DNA from: Lachnospiraceae bacterium | Lineage (GTDB): Bacteria > Bacillota > Clostridia > Lachnospirales > Lachnospiraceae | Length of the DNA stretch: 64,000 nt | NCBI GenBank assembly: GCA_902363835.1 | Contig: CABJBM010000001.1 | Location: 186,001 to 250,000, forward strand | Direction of reading: 5' to 3' | In this document: one piece after another, positions 9,051 through 18,749 of the stretch | Position numbering within the stretch: the first letter of the stretch is position 1 | How the letters are laid out: the number at the start of each line of letters is the position of its first letter | Position numbers and translations under genes: made by a program | Notes under the pieces: generated by a model | What the model was told of the DNA's origin: nothing | Databases searched by the model: none | What the model saw: only the letters and a program-made list of their open reading frames with translations

Positions 9051-9848
9051 CTATTTTGCCAGAATCATTCTGTCATTGGAGAATTCCTCACCGCTGGCCT
9101 CTTCAAACTTCTTAAGAAGGTCTTCCACTTCCAGCTTCTTTTTTTCTTCCCCTGATACATCATAAATGATGCGGCCTTCATGCATCATCACAAGCCGGTT
9201 ACCGATCTGAATGGCATCCTTCATGTTATGTGTGATCATAAGGGTGGTGAGATTCTGCTCTTTTACAATCTCCTGGGTAATTTCCAGCACCTTTTTGGCT
9301 GTCTTTGGGTCAAGTGCTGCAGTATGTTCATCCAGCAGAAGAAGTTTTGGTTTCTTTAAAGTCGCCATCAGAAGGGTAAGGGCCTGTCTCTGGCCGCCTG
9401 AAAGAAGCCCGACCTTGTTGGTCATACGGTCCTGAAGTCCAAGTCCCAGCTTTTTAAGAGCCTCATGGTAAAATGCCTTTTCATTGGCCCTGATTCCCCA
9501 GGCAAGACCTCGTCCCTGTCCCCGGCGATAGGCCAGGGCCATATTTTCCTGTATTTCCATTCCGGCGGCAGTCCCCATCATGGGATCCTGAAACACTCTT
9601 CCAATGTACTTGGCTCTTCTATACTCCGGATCTCTGGAAATATTGATTCCGTCAATCTGGATCTTACCGGAATCAATGGGATACACTCCTGCTATCATAT
9701 TTAACATTGTGGATTTTCCCGCTCCGTTTCCGCCGATTACAGTTACAAAATCGCCTTCGTCCAGATGGAGGTCAATGCCATTCAATGCCTTTTTTTCATT
9801 GATTGTGTTCTTATTAAATGTTTTTCTGACATTCTTAATATCCAGCAC
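9051..9848 (-). CDS. ABC transporter ATPase, partner of ABC_sub_bind-type importer
   Basis: 265 residues with Walker A GGNGAGKST (~38-46), signature LSGGQRQ (~147) and Walker B LLLLDEHTAALDP (~168). It follows the permease with only 3 bp between, so the two are co-translated. This arrangement (PF04392-type lipoprotein, BPD_transp_2 permease, ATPase) is the TrpXYZ-like layout; known ligands of the class include aromatic amino acids, but the ligand here is not determined. Confidence 0.88.
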   Translation of the reverse strand: MLDIKNVRKTFNKNTINEKKALNGIDLHLDEGDFVTVIGGNGAGKSTMLNMIAGVYPIDSGKIQIDGINISRDPEYRRAKYIGRVFQDPMMGTAAGMEIQENMALAYRRGQGRGLAWGIRANEKAFYHEALKKLGLGLQDRMTNKVGLLSGGQRQALTLLMATLKKPKLLLLDEHTAALDPKTAKKVLEITQEIVKEQNLTTLMITHNMKDAIQIGNRLVMMHEGRIIYDVSGEEKKKLEVEDLLKKFEEASGEEFSNDRMILAK

Positions 9849-9851
9849 GGT

Positions 9852-10766
9852 TTATTCTCCTCCCTCTGTATAAGATTTCCTGATGCGCCATTTGTTTGCC
9901 ATGACCGGCACGCAAAGGGCCACAGCTACGATCGCAGCCGACAGCAGCTTCATATCATTGGCATCCATGCCCATTCTCAAAACAACGGCACGGATCACAA
10001 AATATATGACGGAGCCAACTACCGCAGAGGTAAGCTTGCTTCCAAAGGAGCGCAATTTTCCCATGAGCACATCACCAATGACAATAGCGGCAAGGCCGAT
10101 GACAATGGCGCCGGTACCCATACCGATATCCGCATATTTCTGGCTTTGACACACCAGCCCTCCGGAAAGTCCCACAAGCCCGTTGCTGATGGCCAGGGCC
10201 AGAAGCTTGGTCCAGTTGGTATTGACACCCTGGGCGCGGATCATGGCCTGATTATTGCCCGTAGCCCGCATGGCGCTGCCGATTTCCGTTCCAAAGAACC
10301 AGTAAAGAAGGGCAATCATGACAATTGCCACTCCAATCCCAATGGTCATGGAGGCGGCCTGTTTGCTTAACCCGGATACTGCTATAAATTTAGACATGAT
10401 TGTATCTGTCTTTAAAAGCGGCACATTGCTCTTTCCCCCCATGATCCGGAGATTAATGGACCAAAGTCCGATCTGTGTCAGGATTCCGGCCAGAATTGCC
10501 GGTATTTCAAAGATTGTATGTAACAATCCTGTTATGGATCCGGCCACTATTCCGGCTATGGCTGCAATTCCCAAGGCAATCCAGGGATCCACATGAAAAT
10601 TCAGTATCATGACGGCGCATACACAGCCGCCCATGGCAAAGCTTCCATCCACCGTCAAATCGGCAATATCCAACAGTTTATAGGTAATGTAAACCCCTAA
10701 AACCATAATCCCCCATAAAACCCCCTGAACAACTGCATCCTGAAGGGATACCAGTAAACCACTCAT
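9852..10766 (-). CDS. ABC transporter permease, BPD_transp_2 family
   Basis: 304-residue membrane protein with ~8 hydrophobic segments and typical branched-chain/nucleoside-type permease motifs (LLDIADLTVDGSFAMGG near the N-terminus, ATGNNQAMIRAQGVN in the cytoplasmic loop contacting the ATPase). It is separated from the binding-protein gene by ~250 bp full of hairpins, which may allow lower permease than binding-protein expression. Confidence 0.85.
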   Translation of the reverse strand: MSGLLVSLQDAVVQGVLWGIMVLGVYITYKLLDIADLTVDGSFAMGGCVCAVMILNFHVDPWIALGIAAIAGIVAGSITGLLHTIFEIPAILAGILTQIGLWSINLRIMGGKSNVPLLKTDTIMSKFIAVSGLSKQAASMTIGIGVAIVMIALLYWFFGTEIGSAMRATGNNQAMIRAQGVNTNWTKLLALAISNGLVGLSGGLVCQSQKYADIGMGTGAIVIGLAAIVIGDVLMGKLRSFGSKLTSAVVGSVIYFVIRAVVLRMGMDANDMKLLSAAIVAVALCVPVMANKWRIRKSYTEGGE

Positions 10767-10791
10767 GAATCATTCCTCCATGTTTTCTCAT

Positions 10792-10893
10792 TTCATATTT
10801 CTTGCCCATGTATTTTGGGCATAAAGGTATGCCCGAAAGGCGTTCATATTTCCTGCCCATGTATTCTGGGCATAAAGGTATGCCCGAAGGGCG
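10792..10893. repeat. Tandem duplication of a 51-bp hairpin unit
   Basis: Copy 1 (10792-10842) and copy 2 (10843-10893) are adjacent and differ at only a few bases; a third copy appears to begin (TTCATA at 10894). Each unit contains TGCCCA-N7-TGGGCA and the overlapping GGGCAT-N6-ATGCCC (minus strand), so the two hairpins compete. Lies in the leader of the permease gene. Confidence 0.85.
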
Positions 10894-10901
10894 TTCATAG
10901 G

Positions 10902-10992
10902 CATAAATGCCTTACATAAAAAATGAAAGCCCCATTCTTTATGTAAAGCATCTATGGCTGACAGGCGGCCCAGTCATAAGGCGCCGCCTGCC
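10902..10992 (-). other. Hairpin cascade downstream of the binding-protein gene
   Basis: Three inverted repeats follow one another after the lipoprotein stop (minus-strand order): 10992-10960 (arms differ at one base), 10946-10912 (TTACATAAA/TTTATGTAA) and a short GGCATTTATGCC. None has a good T-run, so partial termination or 3'-end protection of the upstream message fits better than full termination. Confidence 0.6.
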
Positions 10993-11019
10993 GATCATTC
11001 CATTCCTGTTTCAATCCGC

Positions 11020-12057
11020 CTATTTAAGACTGGAAACATCGATTCCAAGAGCCTTCGCTGTTTCCTCGTTAACAGTCAGTTTACACTTATCCAAGGGAAG
11101 ATATTCAATGGGCATCTTGGAAATGTCCGCACCGTCCATTAAGATCTTCACTGCCTGCTGTCCGGTTAAATAGCCCAGCTCATAATAGTCAATGCCATAT
11201 GTAGCAAGACCGCCGGCATTTACCATGCCTTCTTCTCCGCAGATCACCGGAATGCCGTTTTCATTAGCTATCATGCTTACGGTTGCCATGCCTGCGGCAA
11301 TGGTATTATCCGTAGGAGCATAGAGAGCGTCTACCTTGCCCACCATGGAGGTGACAACCGTCTGGATCTCATTGGAGTTGGATACGGTGTAATCCACTGC
11401 TGTCATGCCTTCCGCTTCAATGGCATCTCTTGCCATCTTGGCCTGGATCTCGGAGTTGGACTCTGCGGAGCAGTAAATGATTCCAACGGTTTTTGCATCA
11501 GGGAGAATCTTCTTTAACAGGGATATCTGCTCTTTCACAGGAGTCAGATCAGAGGTGCCGCTGACATTGCCTCCCGGATTCTCATTGCTTTCAACCAAAT
11601 CTGAAGATGCCGGATCAGTGACGGCTGTCAGCAGAATCGGGATATCGCTTGTGGCTCCTGCCACGGCCTGAGCTGCCGGTGTTGCAATGGCAAGGATCAA
11701 ATCATCTTTATCATTGACCAGCTTGCTGGCAATGGTCTGGCATGTAGACTGGTCGCCGGATGCATTCTGCTGGTCAACGGTGTAGTTAAGGCCTGCATCA
11801 TCAAGGGCCTGGATAAAGCCTTTGTTGGACGCATCTAAGGCTGCGTGCTGTACAAGCTGGAGAACCCCGATTTTAAACTGCTTTCCATCTGCCGTCTTTT
11901 CTGCCGTGGATTCTGCCGCTTCACTTGCCTTCTCTCCCGCAGTTGTGGTTTCCGGTGCCCCGGTTGTGGTTTCCGGCGCTTTGCTGCCGCATGCCGTTAA
12001 GGACATCATCATGGCACCGGCAAGAACCAGTGATAACACTTTTGCTGATTTCTTCAT
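11020..12057 (-). CDS. ABC_sub_bind (PF04392) substrate-binding lipoprotein, TrpX-like
   Basis: About 345 residues with a signal peptide ending in the lipobox LTAC (~25) and a Thr/Glu-rich linker. The two-lobed domain shows FKIGVLQLVQHAALD, ILLTAVTDPAS, VGIIYCSAESNS and an ending LTVNEETAKALGID typical of this family. The start MKKSAK is chosen because GGAGAG precedes it by 8 nt. It captures a small solute outside the membrane for the downstream permease/ATPase. Confidence 0.88.
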   Translation of the reverse strand: MKKSAKVLSLVLAGAMMMSLTACGSKAPETTTGAPETTTAGEKASEAAESTAEKTADGKQFKIGVLQLVQHAALDASNKGFIQALDDAGLNYTVDQQNASGDQSTCQTIASKLVNDKDDLILAIATPAAQAVAGATSDIPILLTAVTDPASSDLVESNENPGGNVSGTSDLTPVKEQISLLKKILPDAKTVGIIYCSAESNSEIQAKMARDAIEAEGMTAVDYTVSNSNEIQTVVTSMVGKVDALYAPTDNTIAAGMATVSMIANENGIPVICGEEGMVNAGGLATYGIDYYELGYLTGQQAVKILMDGADISKMPIEYLPLDKCKLTVNEETAKALGIDVSSLK

Positions 12058-12110
12058 AATCTTCTCTCCTCTTCCTTCCAAAATCTCGTCCTTTCTGGAA
12101 CTTAATTCGT

Positions 12111-12139
12111 ATCATACTACAAAAAAGACAAGCCGTCAA
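12111..12139 (-). promoter_or_regulatory. Sigma-A promoter of the TrpXYZ-like operon
   Basis: Minus strand TTGACG, 17-bp spacer, TATGAT, ~55 bp before the lipoprotein start. No T-box or riboswitch-like structure was seen in the short leader. Confidence 0.7.
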
Positions 12140-12234
12140 TTTTATTGCTTTAATTTTATATGTTTTTAAAGTGCTAAAGTACATTTTCGTCAAAATTCAC
12201 TATAAAATGATCTTATCCCCTTATTTATTCGTCA

Positions 12235-12268
12235 AAAAACCGGAGAATCTCTGTTCTCCGGTTTTTTT
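12235..12268 (-). terminator. Terminator overlapping the yitT stop codon
   Basis: AAAAACCGGAGAA and TTCTCCGGTTTTT flank a 6-nt loop. A/T tracts on both sides make it usable in both directions; it closes the YitT gene. Confidence 0.9.
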
Positions 12269-13131
12269 TAATTGGCAAGAAAGCCTTTTCCTATAATCTC
12301 ACTGGAATTGGATATGAGTATAAATGCCGTTGGTTCCACTGTGCGTATATAGTTTTTAAGCTTAAGCGCCTGGGAACGTTTCATGGTCGTTAAAATGACC
12401 GTCTTTTTATGATGGCTGAAAGCGCCCTGTGCCTCGTAAACTGTGGCGCTCCGGTTAAGCCCATGGATGATATAATCACAAATAGGTCCCGGATCATCAC
12501 AGATGATGCTGAAGCACTTGCATAGATTAATATTTTCAATAACATCGCCGATGATAAGGGATTTGGCCATTAAGCCCAGGGATGAGAATAATCCGGTCTC
12601 CGGTCCGAATACAAAGTAGGCCAGAATCACACCCGCCATATCCACCAGCAAAAGCACTGTTCCTATATTAAGGCTGGTGTACCGTTTCAGTATCATGGCA
12701 ATAATATCCGTTCCTCCGCTGGAAGCTCCGATGTTAAAAAGGATCGCAGAGCCTACGCCTGGCAACAGGATGGCAAAGATCAGTTCCAAAAGCGGTTCCG
12801 TTGTAAGGGGCCTTGTAATTGGATACAGCCGTTCCAATAAATAAAGCAATACGGACATCAGGATGGTAGCGTAAACCGTTTTAATCCCAAAGTTCCGTCC
12901 AAGAAAGAGAAAGCCAATCACCATTAATAAAGTGTTCACAATGTTTGTAAACTCACTGGCCGACCAATGGGTTAATGCACTGATAACCGATGCAAAGCCC
13001 GTGACACCTCCGAATGCAAAATTATTTGGGAATTTAAAAAAATAGATTCCTACCACCATAATCCAGATGCTGAACGTGATCAGTCCATACTCTGTAAGCG
13101 TTCTCAGTGTTTTATTTTCTATCTGCTTCAT
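12268..13131 (-). CDS. YitT family membrane protein (DUF161 + DUF2179)
   Basis: 287 residues: five or six hydrophobic segments in the N-terminal ~200 residues with PNNFAFGGVTGFASVI and GASSGGTDIIAMILKRYT motifs, then a soluble DUF2179 domain (KTVILTTMKRSQALKLKNYI). YitT proteins are common in Firmicutes; no substrate is established. Appears monocistronic. Confidence 0.87.
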   Translation of the reverse strand: MKQIENKTLRTLTEYGLITFSIWIMVVGIYFFKFPNNFAFGGVTGFASVISALTHWSASEFTNIVNTLLMVIGFLFLGRNFGIKTVYATILMSVLLYLLERLYPITRPLTTEPLLELIFAILLPGVGSAILFNIGASSGGTDIIAMILKRYTSLNIGTVLLLVDMAGVILAYFVFGPETGLFSSLGLMAKSLIIGDVIENINLCKCFSIICDDPGPICDYIIHGLNRSATVYEAQGAFSHHKKTVILTTMKRSQALKLKNYIRTVEPTAFILISNSSEIIGKGFLAN

Positions 13132-13279
13132 GACTGTTTATCTGCTCCCCTCCGGCTCCTTTTAGCCGGTTATGTACGTTTATTGAGTGAATTTAATATT
13201 TCCTTTCACTCCCATTCGACTATACCTCAAAGGGGCGGTAATTACAAACACCAATCCATCTGATATTCTCACAGTCTTT

Positions 13280-14797
13280 CTATTGTGAGCAGGGGGTAAA
13301 TCCCACACTGGCAAGGAACCGTCCAAACCCGTTCCGTCCCTGTTCGTCACATTTGTAAACGCCTGAATCCTCCAGCACCCGCTCAAATACCAGGCCAACT
13401 TCCTTCTTTAAAATATCCTCCACGTTTTCCTTTGTCACTTCATGGTATTTTCCAAGAAAAGCCTCCGCCCAGTCCGCGTGCTTCTCAATGGTTTTGTCAT
13501 CCCTGATATTTTTTCCTTCTGCAATGCATTGGGCCAGCAGATTAAGCTCTTCTTTCAGTCTGGAAGGCAGGACTGCCAATCCCATGACCTCAATTAAGCC
13601 GATATTCTCTTTTTTGATGTGATGAAGCTCTTGATGAGGGTGGTAAACACCAAGCGGAAATTCTTTTGTGGTGATATTGTTTCTTAAGACCAGATCCAGT
13701 TCATATACTCCATCCCGCATTCTGGCAATGGGAGTGATGGTATTATGAGGCTCTCCGTCAGTTTCCGCAAAGAGAAAGAGCTCCTCATCCGTATAAGCTC
13801 TCCAGGCATTGAGAACCTTTGTTCCAAGATTGATTAAGTCCTCCGGGTTTTTGCTTCTGGTACGGAGCACAGACATGGGCCACTTCACGATCCCGGCTTC
13901 CACGGAGTCAAAGCCTTTTATACGGAAGCAAGCCTCCATGGGAGCCTTTGCCATGGCAAAATCATAATTTCCTCCCTGGAAATGGTCATGAGAAAGGATG
14001 GAACCTCCCACAATAGGCAGATCCGCATTGGAGCCAAGAAAATAATGGGGAAACAGCTTGACAAAATCAAACAATTTTACAAAGGTATCTCTCTCTATTT
14101 TCATGGGGATATGCTGTCCGTTAAAAACAATGCAATGTTCATTATAATAAACATAGGGAGAATACTGAAACCCCCATTGGCTGTTGTTGATCTCAAGACG
14201 GATGACCCTGTGGTTATTTCTGGCAGGGTGGTTGGCTCTTCCTGCATAGCCTTCATTCTCCATACAAAGCTGGCATTTTGGATAACCGCTTTGCTTTGCA
14301 AGCTTGGCCGCTGCAATGGCCTTGGGATCTTTCTCAGGCTTTGACAGGTTTACCGTAATGTCCAGATCTCCGTATTTGGTAGGGGTCACCCAACGCATGT
14401 CCTTTTTGATCCGGTACCTTCTGATATAATCGGAATCCTGGCTCAGTTTATAATAATATCCGGTTGCAGCCTGAGGCGACTGGCACTGATACAGCTCCCA
14501 GAACGTTTTTTCTATTTCGCTGGGTCTTGGCATCAGGCAATTCATCAGCTTTGCATCAAACAGATCCCGGTATGTAACACTGTCTTCCTCTATGATTCCG
14601 GTCTGGCAGGCGTAATCAAGCAATTCCTGCAAAACAGCTTCCAACTCTATTTCCCCGCATTCTCTTATCCCTTCCTCATACTCGTCCATCATCATCACGT
14701 CGAGGATCTGGTTAAGGGCATAAAACCGGTCCGTTTCCTGGATCAAGCCTGTGTTTAGTCCGTACTGCACCAGTTTCTTAATTGCCTCATAAATCAT
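13280..14797 (-). CDS. galT: Class II (Gram-positive type) galactose-1-phosphate uridylyltransferase
   Basis: 505 residues, the usual length of the Firmicute GalT type rather than the ~350-residue E. coli type. Diagnostic segments are NNHRVIRLEINNSQWGFQYS, GGSILSHDHFQGGNY (His-rich nucleotidyl-transfer region) and GVYHPHQELHHIKKENIG. It exchanges UMP between UDP-glucose and galactose-1-phosphate in the Leloir pathway. galK and galE are not adjacent. Ribosome site GGAGGG lies ~9 nt before the ATG. Confidence 0.93.
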   Translation of the reverse strand: MIYEAIKKLVQYGLNTGLIQETDRFYALNQILDVMMMDEYEEGIRECGEIELEAVLQELLDYACQTGIIEEDSVTYRDLFDAKLMNCLMPRPSEIEKTFWELYQCQSPQAATGYYYKLSQDSDYIRRYRIKKDMRWVTPTKYGDLDITVNLSKPEKDPKAIAAAKLAKQSGYPKCQLCMENEGYAGRANHPARNNHRVIRLEINNSQWGFQYSPYVYYNEHCIVFNGQHIPMKIERDTFVKLFDFVKLFPHYFLGSNADLPIVGGSILSHDHFQGGNYDFAMAKAPMEACFRIKGFDSVEAGIVKWPMSVLRTRSKNPEDLINLGTKVLNAWRAYTDEELFLFAETDGEPHNTITPIARMRDGVYELDLVLRNNITTKEFPLGVYHPHQELHHIKKENIGLIEVMGLAVLPSRLKEELNLLAQCIAEGKNIRDDKTIEKHADWAEAFLGKYHEVTKENVEDILKKEVGLVFERVLEDSGVYKCDEQGRNGFGRFLASVGFTPCSQ

Positions 14798-14888
14798 TGT
14801 GGTATCCCTCCTGGTTTCTTTTTCTCCTTATATAACTATCTCATTATACCTTTCCAAAGGCGGCAAAACAATGTGATATATTTTGTTT

Positions 14889-15404
14889 TTATTGCATTTT
14901 TTTAATAAAACCATTGATTCTGTTTATGATCATGCCGCCCAGGATCCCTATGACAAGTCCGGCGGCCGTACCGGCAATCAGAAGCATGGGGAGATAAAAG
15001 AACACTCCTGCCTGCTTTACCACAAGGGCAGCCACGCAGAGCTGGCCGATGTTATGCCCCACACCGCCCAGAATGCTGGTGCCAGTTGTGCCGATCCAGT
15101 TCCTTTTTCTACAAAAGACCATTAAAAGAAGGCTTAAGCTCCAGCCTCCCAGGCTGTAGAGCATTGCAAACAGGTTCCCAAAGGTGAAGCCGGTGAGGAC
15201 GATCCGCAAAAGTGAGATGACGACCGTACCGCCTGCCCCTACGGTATAGAGTCCTACCACTGTGACCAGATTGGCAAGTCCAAGCTTTACCCCCGGTATC
15301 CCAAGAGAAATGGGGATCAGTGATTCTACAAAGCTGAGAACAAACGCCAGTGCAATCAGCATCCCGTACAACGCTGCCACATGTGCCGAATTTTTTCCTT
15401 TCAT
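14889..15404 (-). CDS. Gx transporter family protein (heptaprenyl diphosphate synthase component I family)
   Basis: 171 residues with about five hydrophobic helices and the motif IPGVKLGLANLVTVV, then GTTGTSILGGVGHNIGQL. The family (PF07456) was named for component I of heptaprenyl-PP synthase but resembles small S-component-like membrane proteins. Strong AAGGAGAG ribosome site. Substrate unknown. Confidence 0.83.
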   Translation of the reverse strand: MKGKNSAHVAALYGMLIALAFVLSFVESLIPISLGIPGVKLGLANLVTVVGLYTVGAGGTVVISLLRIVLTGFTFGNLFAMLYSLGGWSLSLLLMVFCRKRNWIGTTGTSILGGVGHNIGQLCVAALVVKQAGVFFYLPMLLIAGTAAGLVIGILGGMIINRINGFIKKMQ

Positions 15405-15470
15405 AAAAGCTCTCCTTTTTCTTGCGTTCAGCCTCTATCTTATCACACTTTGGTATTTATGTAAAAGAAA

Positions 15471-15514
15471 ATCCCGGAGAGCATCCTAACGATTAGGAAA
15501 CCCTTTCCCGGGAT
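15471..15514 (-). terminator. Terminator after degV-family gene
   Basis: ATCCCGG (15471-) pairs with CCCGGGAT (-15514), with an inner TCCTAA/TTAGGA stem. On the minus strand it is followed by TTTTCTTTT. Confidence 0.75.
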
Positions 15515-15564
15515 AAAACTTTTGGTTGATTCCTGCCTCACCTGGCCTAAATATTTTTCCTGGT

Positions 15565-16452
15565 CTAATCCGTTCTTTTATCTCCCCAGAAAAACAATGC
15601 AACAGTGCCAGGTCCTGTATGGGAACCGATGACAGCACCAATGCTGTTTAACTGCACTTTACCGGAAAGCCTGGGAAAGCGTTCTTCTATTAAGTCTGCC
15701 ACTTCCCTGGCATCATTTTCACAGGCGGAATGAGAAAGAAAGCATTTCCCGCTGTAATCCCTTCCATCCTTTGCATGAGATTCCATTGTCTTTACAATCT
15801 CCTGGATGGCTTTTTTCTTGGTACGGATCTTCTGCCTTGGAATCAAATGTCCCTTGTCATTAATGCTCATAAGGGGGCAGATATTAAGGACAGTGCCAAG
15901 CATTGCAGAGGTTGCCGAGATCCTCCCTCCCCGCTTAAAGCTGGTTAAGTCCGTAGAGAAAAACCAGTGGTGTACGAAAAGCTTGTTATTCTCCGTCCAC
16001 TCTCTTGCTTCTTCCAGGGAAACACCCTTGTCCCTTAAGTCTGCCACCGCATCGGTCAACAGACCATATCCGGCAGAAGCGCTAAGGGTATCCACAATGA
16101 CAATCTGCCTTTCCGGGTATCTGGAGCTCATCTCTTCTCTGGCTACACATGCGGAATTGTAGGTTCCTGAAATGCCGGAGGAAAGAGTGAGGTGCAGAAT
16201 GTCCTTGCCTTCCTTTAAAAATGGTTCAAAAAAATCACAATATTCTTCCACATTAACCTGGGAAGTCACAGGTGTTGCACCTTTGGCAATCCGGTCATAA
16301 AACTCTGAAAAGGGAATGCTCCGCCCCAGATCATCCGGATAAGTAACGCCATCCATTGTATAATGAAAACACACATAGGGAATCTGACGCTGCTCAAAAA
16401 ATTCCTTCTTCATATCTACCGTTGAACAGCAGGTTAAAATAAAACTTCCCAT
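15565..16452 (-). CDS. DegV family fatty-acid-binding protein
   Basis: 295 residues with the DegV layout: N-terminal ILTCCSTVDM (position of the DSxxD loop), TSQVNVEEY, LTLSSGISGTYNSA around residue 95, then VDTLSASAGYG and C-terminal IGAVIGSHTGPGTVALFF. FakB-type members present fatty acids to a FakA kinase; no fakA is nearby. The first loop reads CSTVDM rather than the usual DSSCDL, a small deviation. Confidence 0.88.
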   Translation of the reverse strand: MGSFILTCCSTVDMKKEFFEQRQIPYVCFHYTMDGVTYPDDLGRSIPFSEFYDRIAKGATPVTSQVNVEEYCDFFEPFLKEGKDILHLTLSSGISGTYNSACVAREEMSSRYPERQIVIVDTLSASAGYGLLTDAVADLRDKGVSLEEAREWTENNKLFVHHWFFSTDLTSFKRGGRISATSAMLGTVLNICPLMSINDKGHLIPRQKIRTKKKAIQEIVKTMESHAKDGRDYSGKCFLSHSACENDAREVADLIEERFPRLSGKVQLNSIGAVIGSHTGPGTVALFFWGDKRTD

Positions 16453-16486
16453 ATCTGCACACCTCCTATCATTTACTGAATCAATA

Positions 16487-17890
16487 TTAACATATTTTTT
16501 CCTGAATTGGAATCTTTACGACAAATTCCGTCCCAACATCAAGCTCTGAGCGGACGGTAATGGTACCATGATAGAAATTTACAATGTGCTTTACAATGGA
16601 AAGCCCCAGGCCGGTCCCGCCCTGCTTTTTGCTCCGCCCTTTGTCCACCCGGTAAAAGCGTTCAAAAATACGGTTTAAGGATTCCTTTGGGATACCCATT
16701 CCGTTGTCCTTTACACGGATTATCACATTTCGGTCCTCTTCTGTTACGATGACCCATACCTGGCCTCCAGGCTTGTTATACTTTATGGCATTGCTGATCA
16801 AGTTCCCAAAAAGCTCTTTCATCTGCTGCCCATTGGCATGGATGCAAAGGGGCTTGCAGTCCACATGGATGATAACTTCATGGGACGCTACCAGGGGCTT
16901 TAAGGATTCAACGATATCGTCTAAAAGAATGGACAGGCGCACATCGCTTTTTAAAACCTCTGCTTCTTTTGCTTCCAGCCGGGAAATCATAAGGATGTCA
17001 TTAATGAGATGATTCATATTGATTGCTTCCTTTTTGATGCGCCTTATGAAATCCATTTTTTGTTCTTCAGCCTTAATAATTCCGCTTTCCAGAAGCTCTG
17101 CATACCCCTGAACCGATGTAATAGGGGTTTTCAGTTCATGGGAAGCATTGCTGAAAAATTCCTGGCGGATCTGCTTTTCAAGCTCAATCTGATTTAAATA
17201 TTCCTTTATATTTTTAGACATTGACCTGGTGGTTTCCGCTATAATATTTATTTCCGGATACTGGTAGGTTTCAAAGGAAAGATCCGTATAGTCACCGTTT
17301 ACTTTCAGCATCTCCTGAGAAATTTCTTTTAACGGCTTTGTAATGGATTTTGAAAAACTGTCCGCAGAAAATGCAGAATACATGATGGCCATGAGAAAGC
17401 TGAGCCAGATGGCAGGCAGCAGAAGCATCAGATATTCTTTCATTCCGGAATAAGGAATGGCCATACGAAGAATATAATCCGCCTGTGAAGAGCGGATGGC
17501 CACATAAAGCATGTTCTCTTTCAGAGTATTGGAATAACGCCTGGCAGTGCCGGCCCCGTCTGCAAGAGCCTCTTTCACTTCCTCCCTGTCCAAATGATTA
17601 TCCAGGGAAGAGACCGGCACATTTCCAGTATCGGCCGCAACGCTTCCATCCATGCGTATAATTGTAAAACGGCTTTGACTTTCACTGAAAGCCTGCTTAA
17701 GATCCTCTATCTCACCCTCAAGATTGCCGGAATAATCCAGGATCCCATCCATGGCTTTTAAAGTGTAAGTCATATCCTTTCTGGAATTTTTAAGCAATGC
17801 GCTGCTGGAGGCAATGTAAAAAACAGTACAGCTGAGTACCAGAACAACCATAATGATCCGGATAAATTTCTTAAAGATCACGCTTCTCAT
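16487..17890 (-). CDS. phoR: PhoR-like membrane sensor histidine kinase
   Basis: 467 residues: TM1 (~10-30), extracytoplasmic sensor (~31-145), TM2 (~158-180), HAMP-like linker, HisKA with phospho-acceptor His in NASHELKTPITSV, and HATPase with NLISNAIKYN, DNGMGIP and GGTGLGLSIV boxes. The start MRSVIF has GGAGG 6 nt upstream. It follows its response regulator and a Na/Pi symporter whose promoter carries Pho-box-like repeats, so phosphate sensing is the likely job (inference from context). Confidence 0.85.
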   Translation of the reverse strand: MRSVIFKKFIRIIMVVLVLSCTVFYIASSSALLKNSRKDMTYTLKAMDGILDYSGNLEGEIEDLKQAFSESQSRFTIIRMDGSVAADTGNVPVSSLDNHLDREEVKEALADGAGTARRYSNTLKENMLYVAIRSSQADYILRMAIPYSGMKEYLMLLLPAIWLSFLMAIMYSAFSADSFSKSITKPLKEISQEMLKVNGDYTDLSFETYQYPEINIIAETTRSMSKNIKEYLNQIELEKQIRQEFFSNASHELKTPITSVQGYAELLESGIIKAEEQKMDFIRRIKKEAINMNHLINDILMISRLEAKEAEVLKSDVRLSILLDDIVESLKPLVASHEVIIHVDCKPLCIHANGQQMKELFGNLISNAIKYNKPGGQVWVIVTEEDRNVIIRVKDNGMGIPKESLNRIFERFYRVDKGRSKKQGGTGLGLSIVKHIVNFYHGTITVRSELDVGTEFVVKIPIQEKIC

Positions 17891-17935
17891 AGATTCCTCC
17901 ATTCTGCGGCATGTGCAGCCAGGTTATAGAATTCC

Positions 17936-18625
17936 CTACTCTTCCGTCTTAATAAAACGATATCCCACACCCCGGATCGTTTTAATGCAGGAGCCGCCGT
18001 TTTCTCCAAGCTTTTGCCGGAGGGTACGGATATGCATGTCCAGTGTTCTGGTTTCTCCGTCGTAATCATACCCCCAGATGTGATTTAAAAGCTCATCCCT
18101 GGTGACCACCTTATTATGATTCTCCATTAAATACTGTAAAAGCTCAAACTCCTTTAAAGTCAGTTCAACCTTGACACCGTCACAGCGAACCTCTCTTGTT
18201 TTTTTGTTTAAGCTTAAACAGTACTGGTTCAGCTCATTTGATGAAGCCTGGTCCCTGGTGCTGCGGCGCAAAAGGCTCCGGATTCTGGCAGCCAGCTCCA
18301 TGACTCCAAAAGGCTTTGTCATATAGTCGTCTGCTCCGCCATCCAGTCCTGCCACCTTATCAAACTCCCTGTCTTTTGCCGTCAGGATAAGAATAGGAAT
18401 ATCTTTTAAAGAATCATTTTTCCGAATCTTGCGGATAGCTGTCAGGCCATCCATTCCAGGAAGCATCAGATCAAACACGGCCAGCGCCGGTTTATCTGAC
18501 TCAATGTGCCTCAAAGCCTCCTCCGCCATCTCAAAAGCGGACACTTCGTAGCCAAAACCTTCCAGGGCAATTTTTATTAAATCCCTGATGTTGTCATCGT
18601 CTTCAATCACATAGATAAGTTCCAT
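17936..18625 (-). CDS. phoP: PhoP/PhoB-type response regulator
   Basis: 229 residues: receiver domain with acidic pair EDDDN, phospho-acceptor Asp in AVFDLMLPGMDG and Lys in MTKPFG; C-terminal OmpR/PhoB winged helix with ELTLKEFELLQYL and VRTLRQKLG-like recognition region (MHIRTLRQKLGENG). Pairs with the kinase 45 bp downstream. It likely binds the direct repeats upstream of the Na/Pi symporter gene. Confidence 0.88.
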   Translation of the reverse strand: MELIYVIEDDDNIRDLIKIALEGFGYEVSAFEMAEEALRHIESDKPALAVFDLMLPGMDGLTAIRKIRKNDSLKDIPILILTAKDREFDKVAGLDGGADDYMTKPFGVMELAARIRSLLRRSTRDQASSNELNQYCLSLNKKTREVRCDGVKVELTLKEFELLQYLMENHNKVVTRDELLNHIWGYDYDGETRTLDMHIRTLRQKLGENGGSCIKTIRGVGYRFIKTEE

Positions 18626-18749
18626 ACAATCTCCTTTCTATTTCCTGTCCACGTTTTCCTGGCAAGGCCCGCCCCGTTTTATCGGCACCGTGGATAAAGG
18701 GATACCTCCAGAACATTCCGTCACAAGGAAAAAATCATATCGCCTTCTG

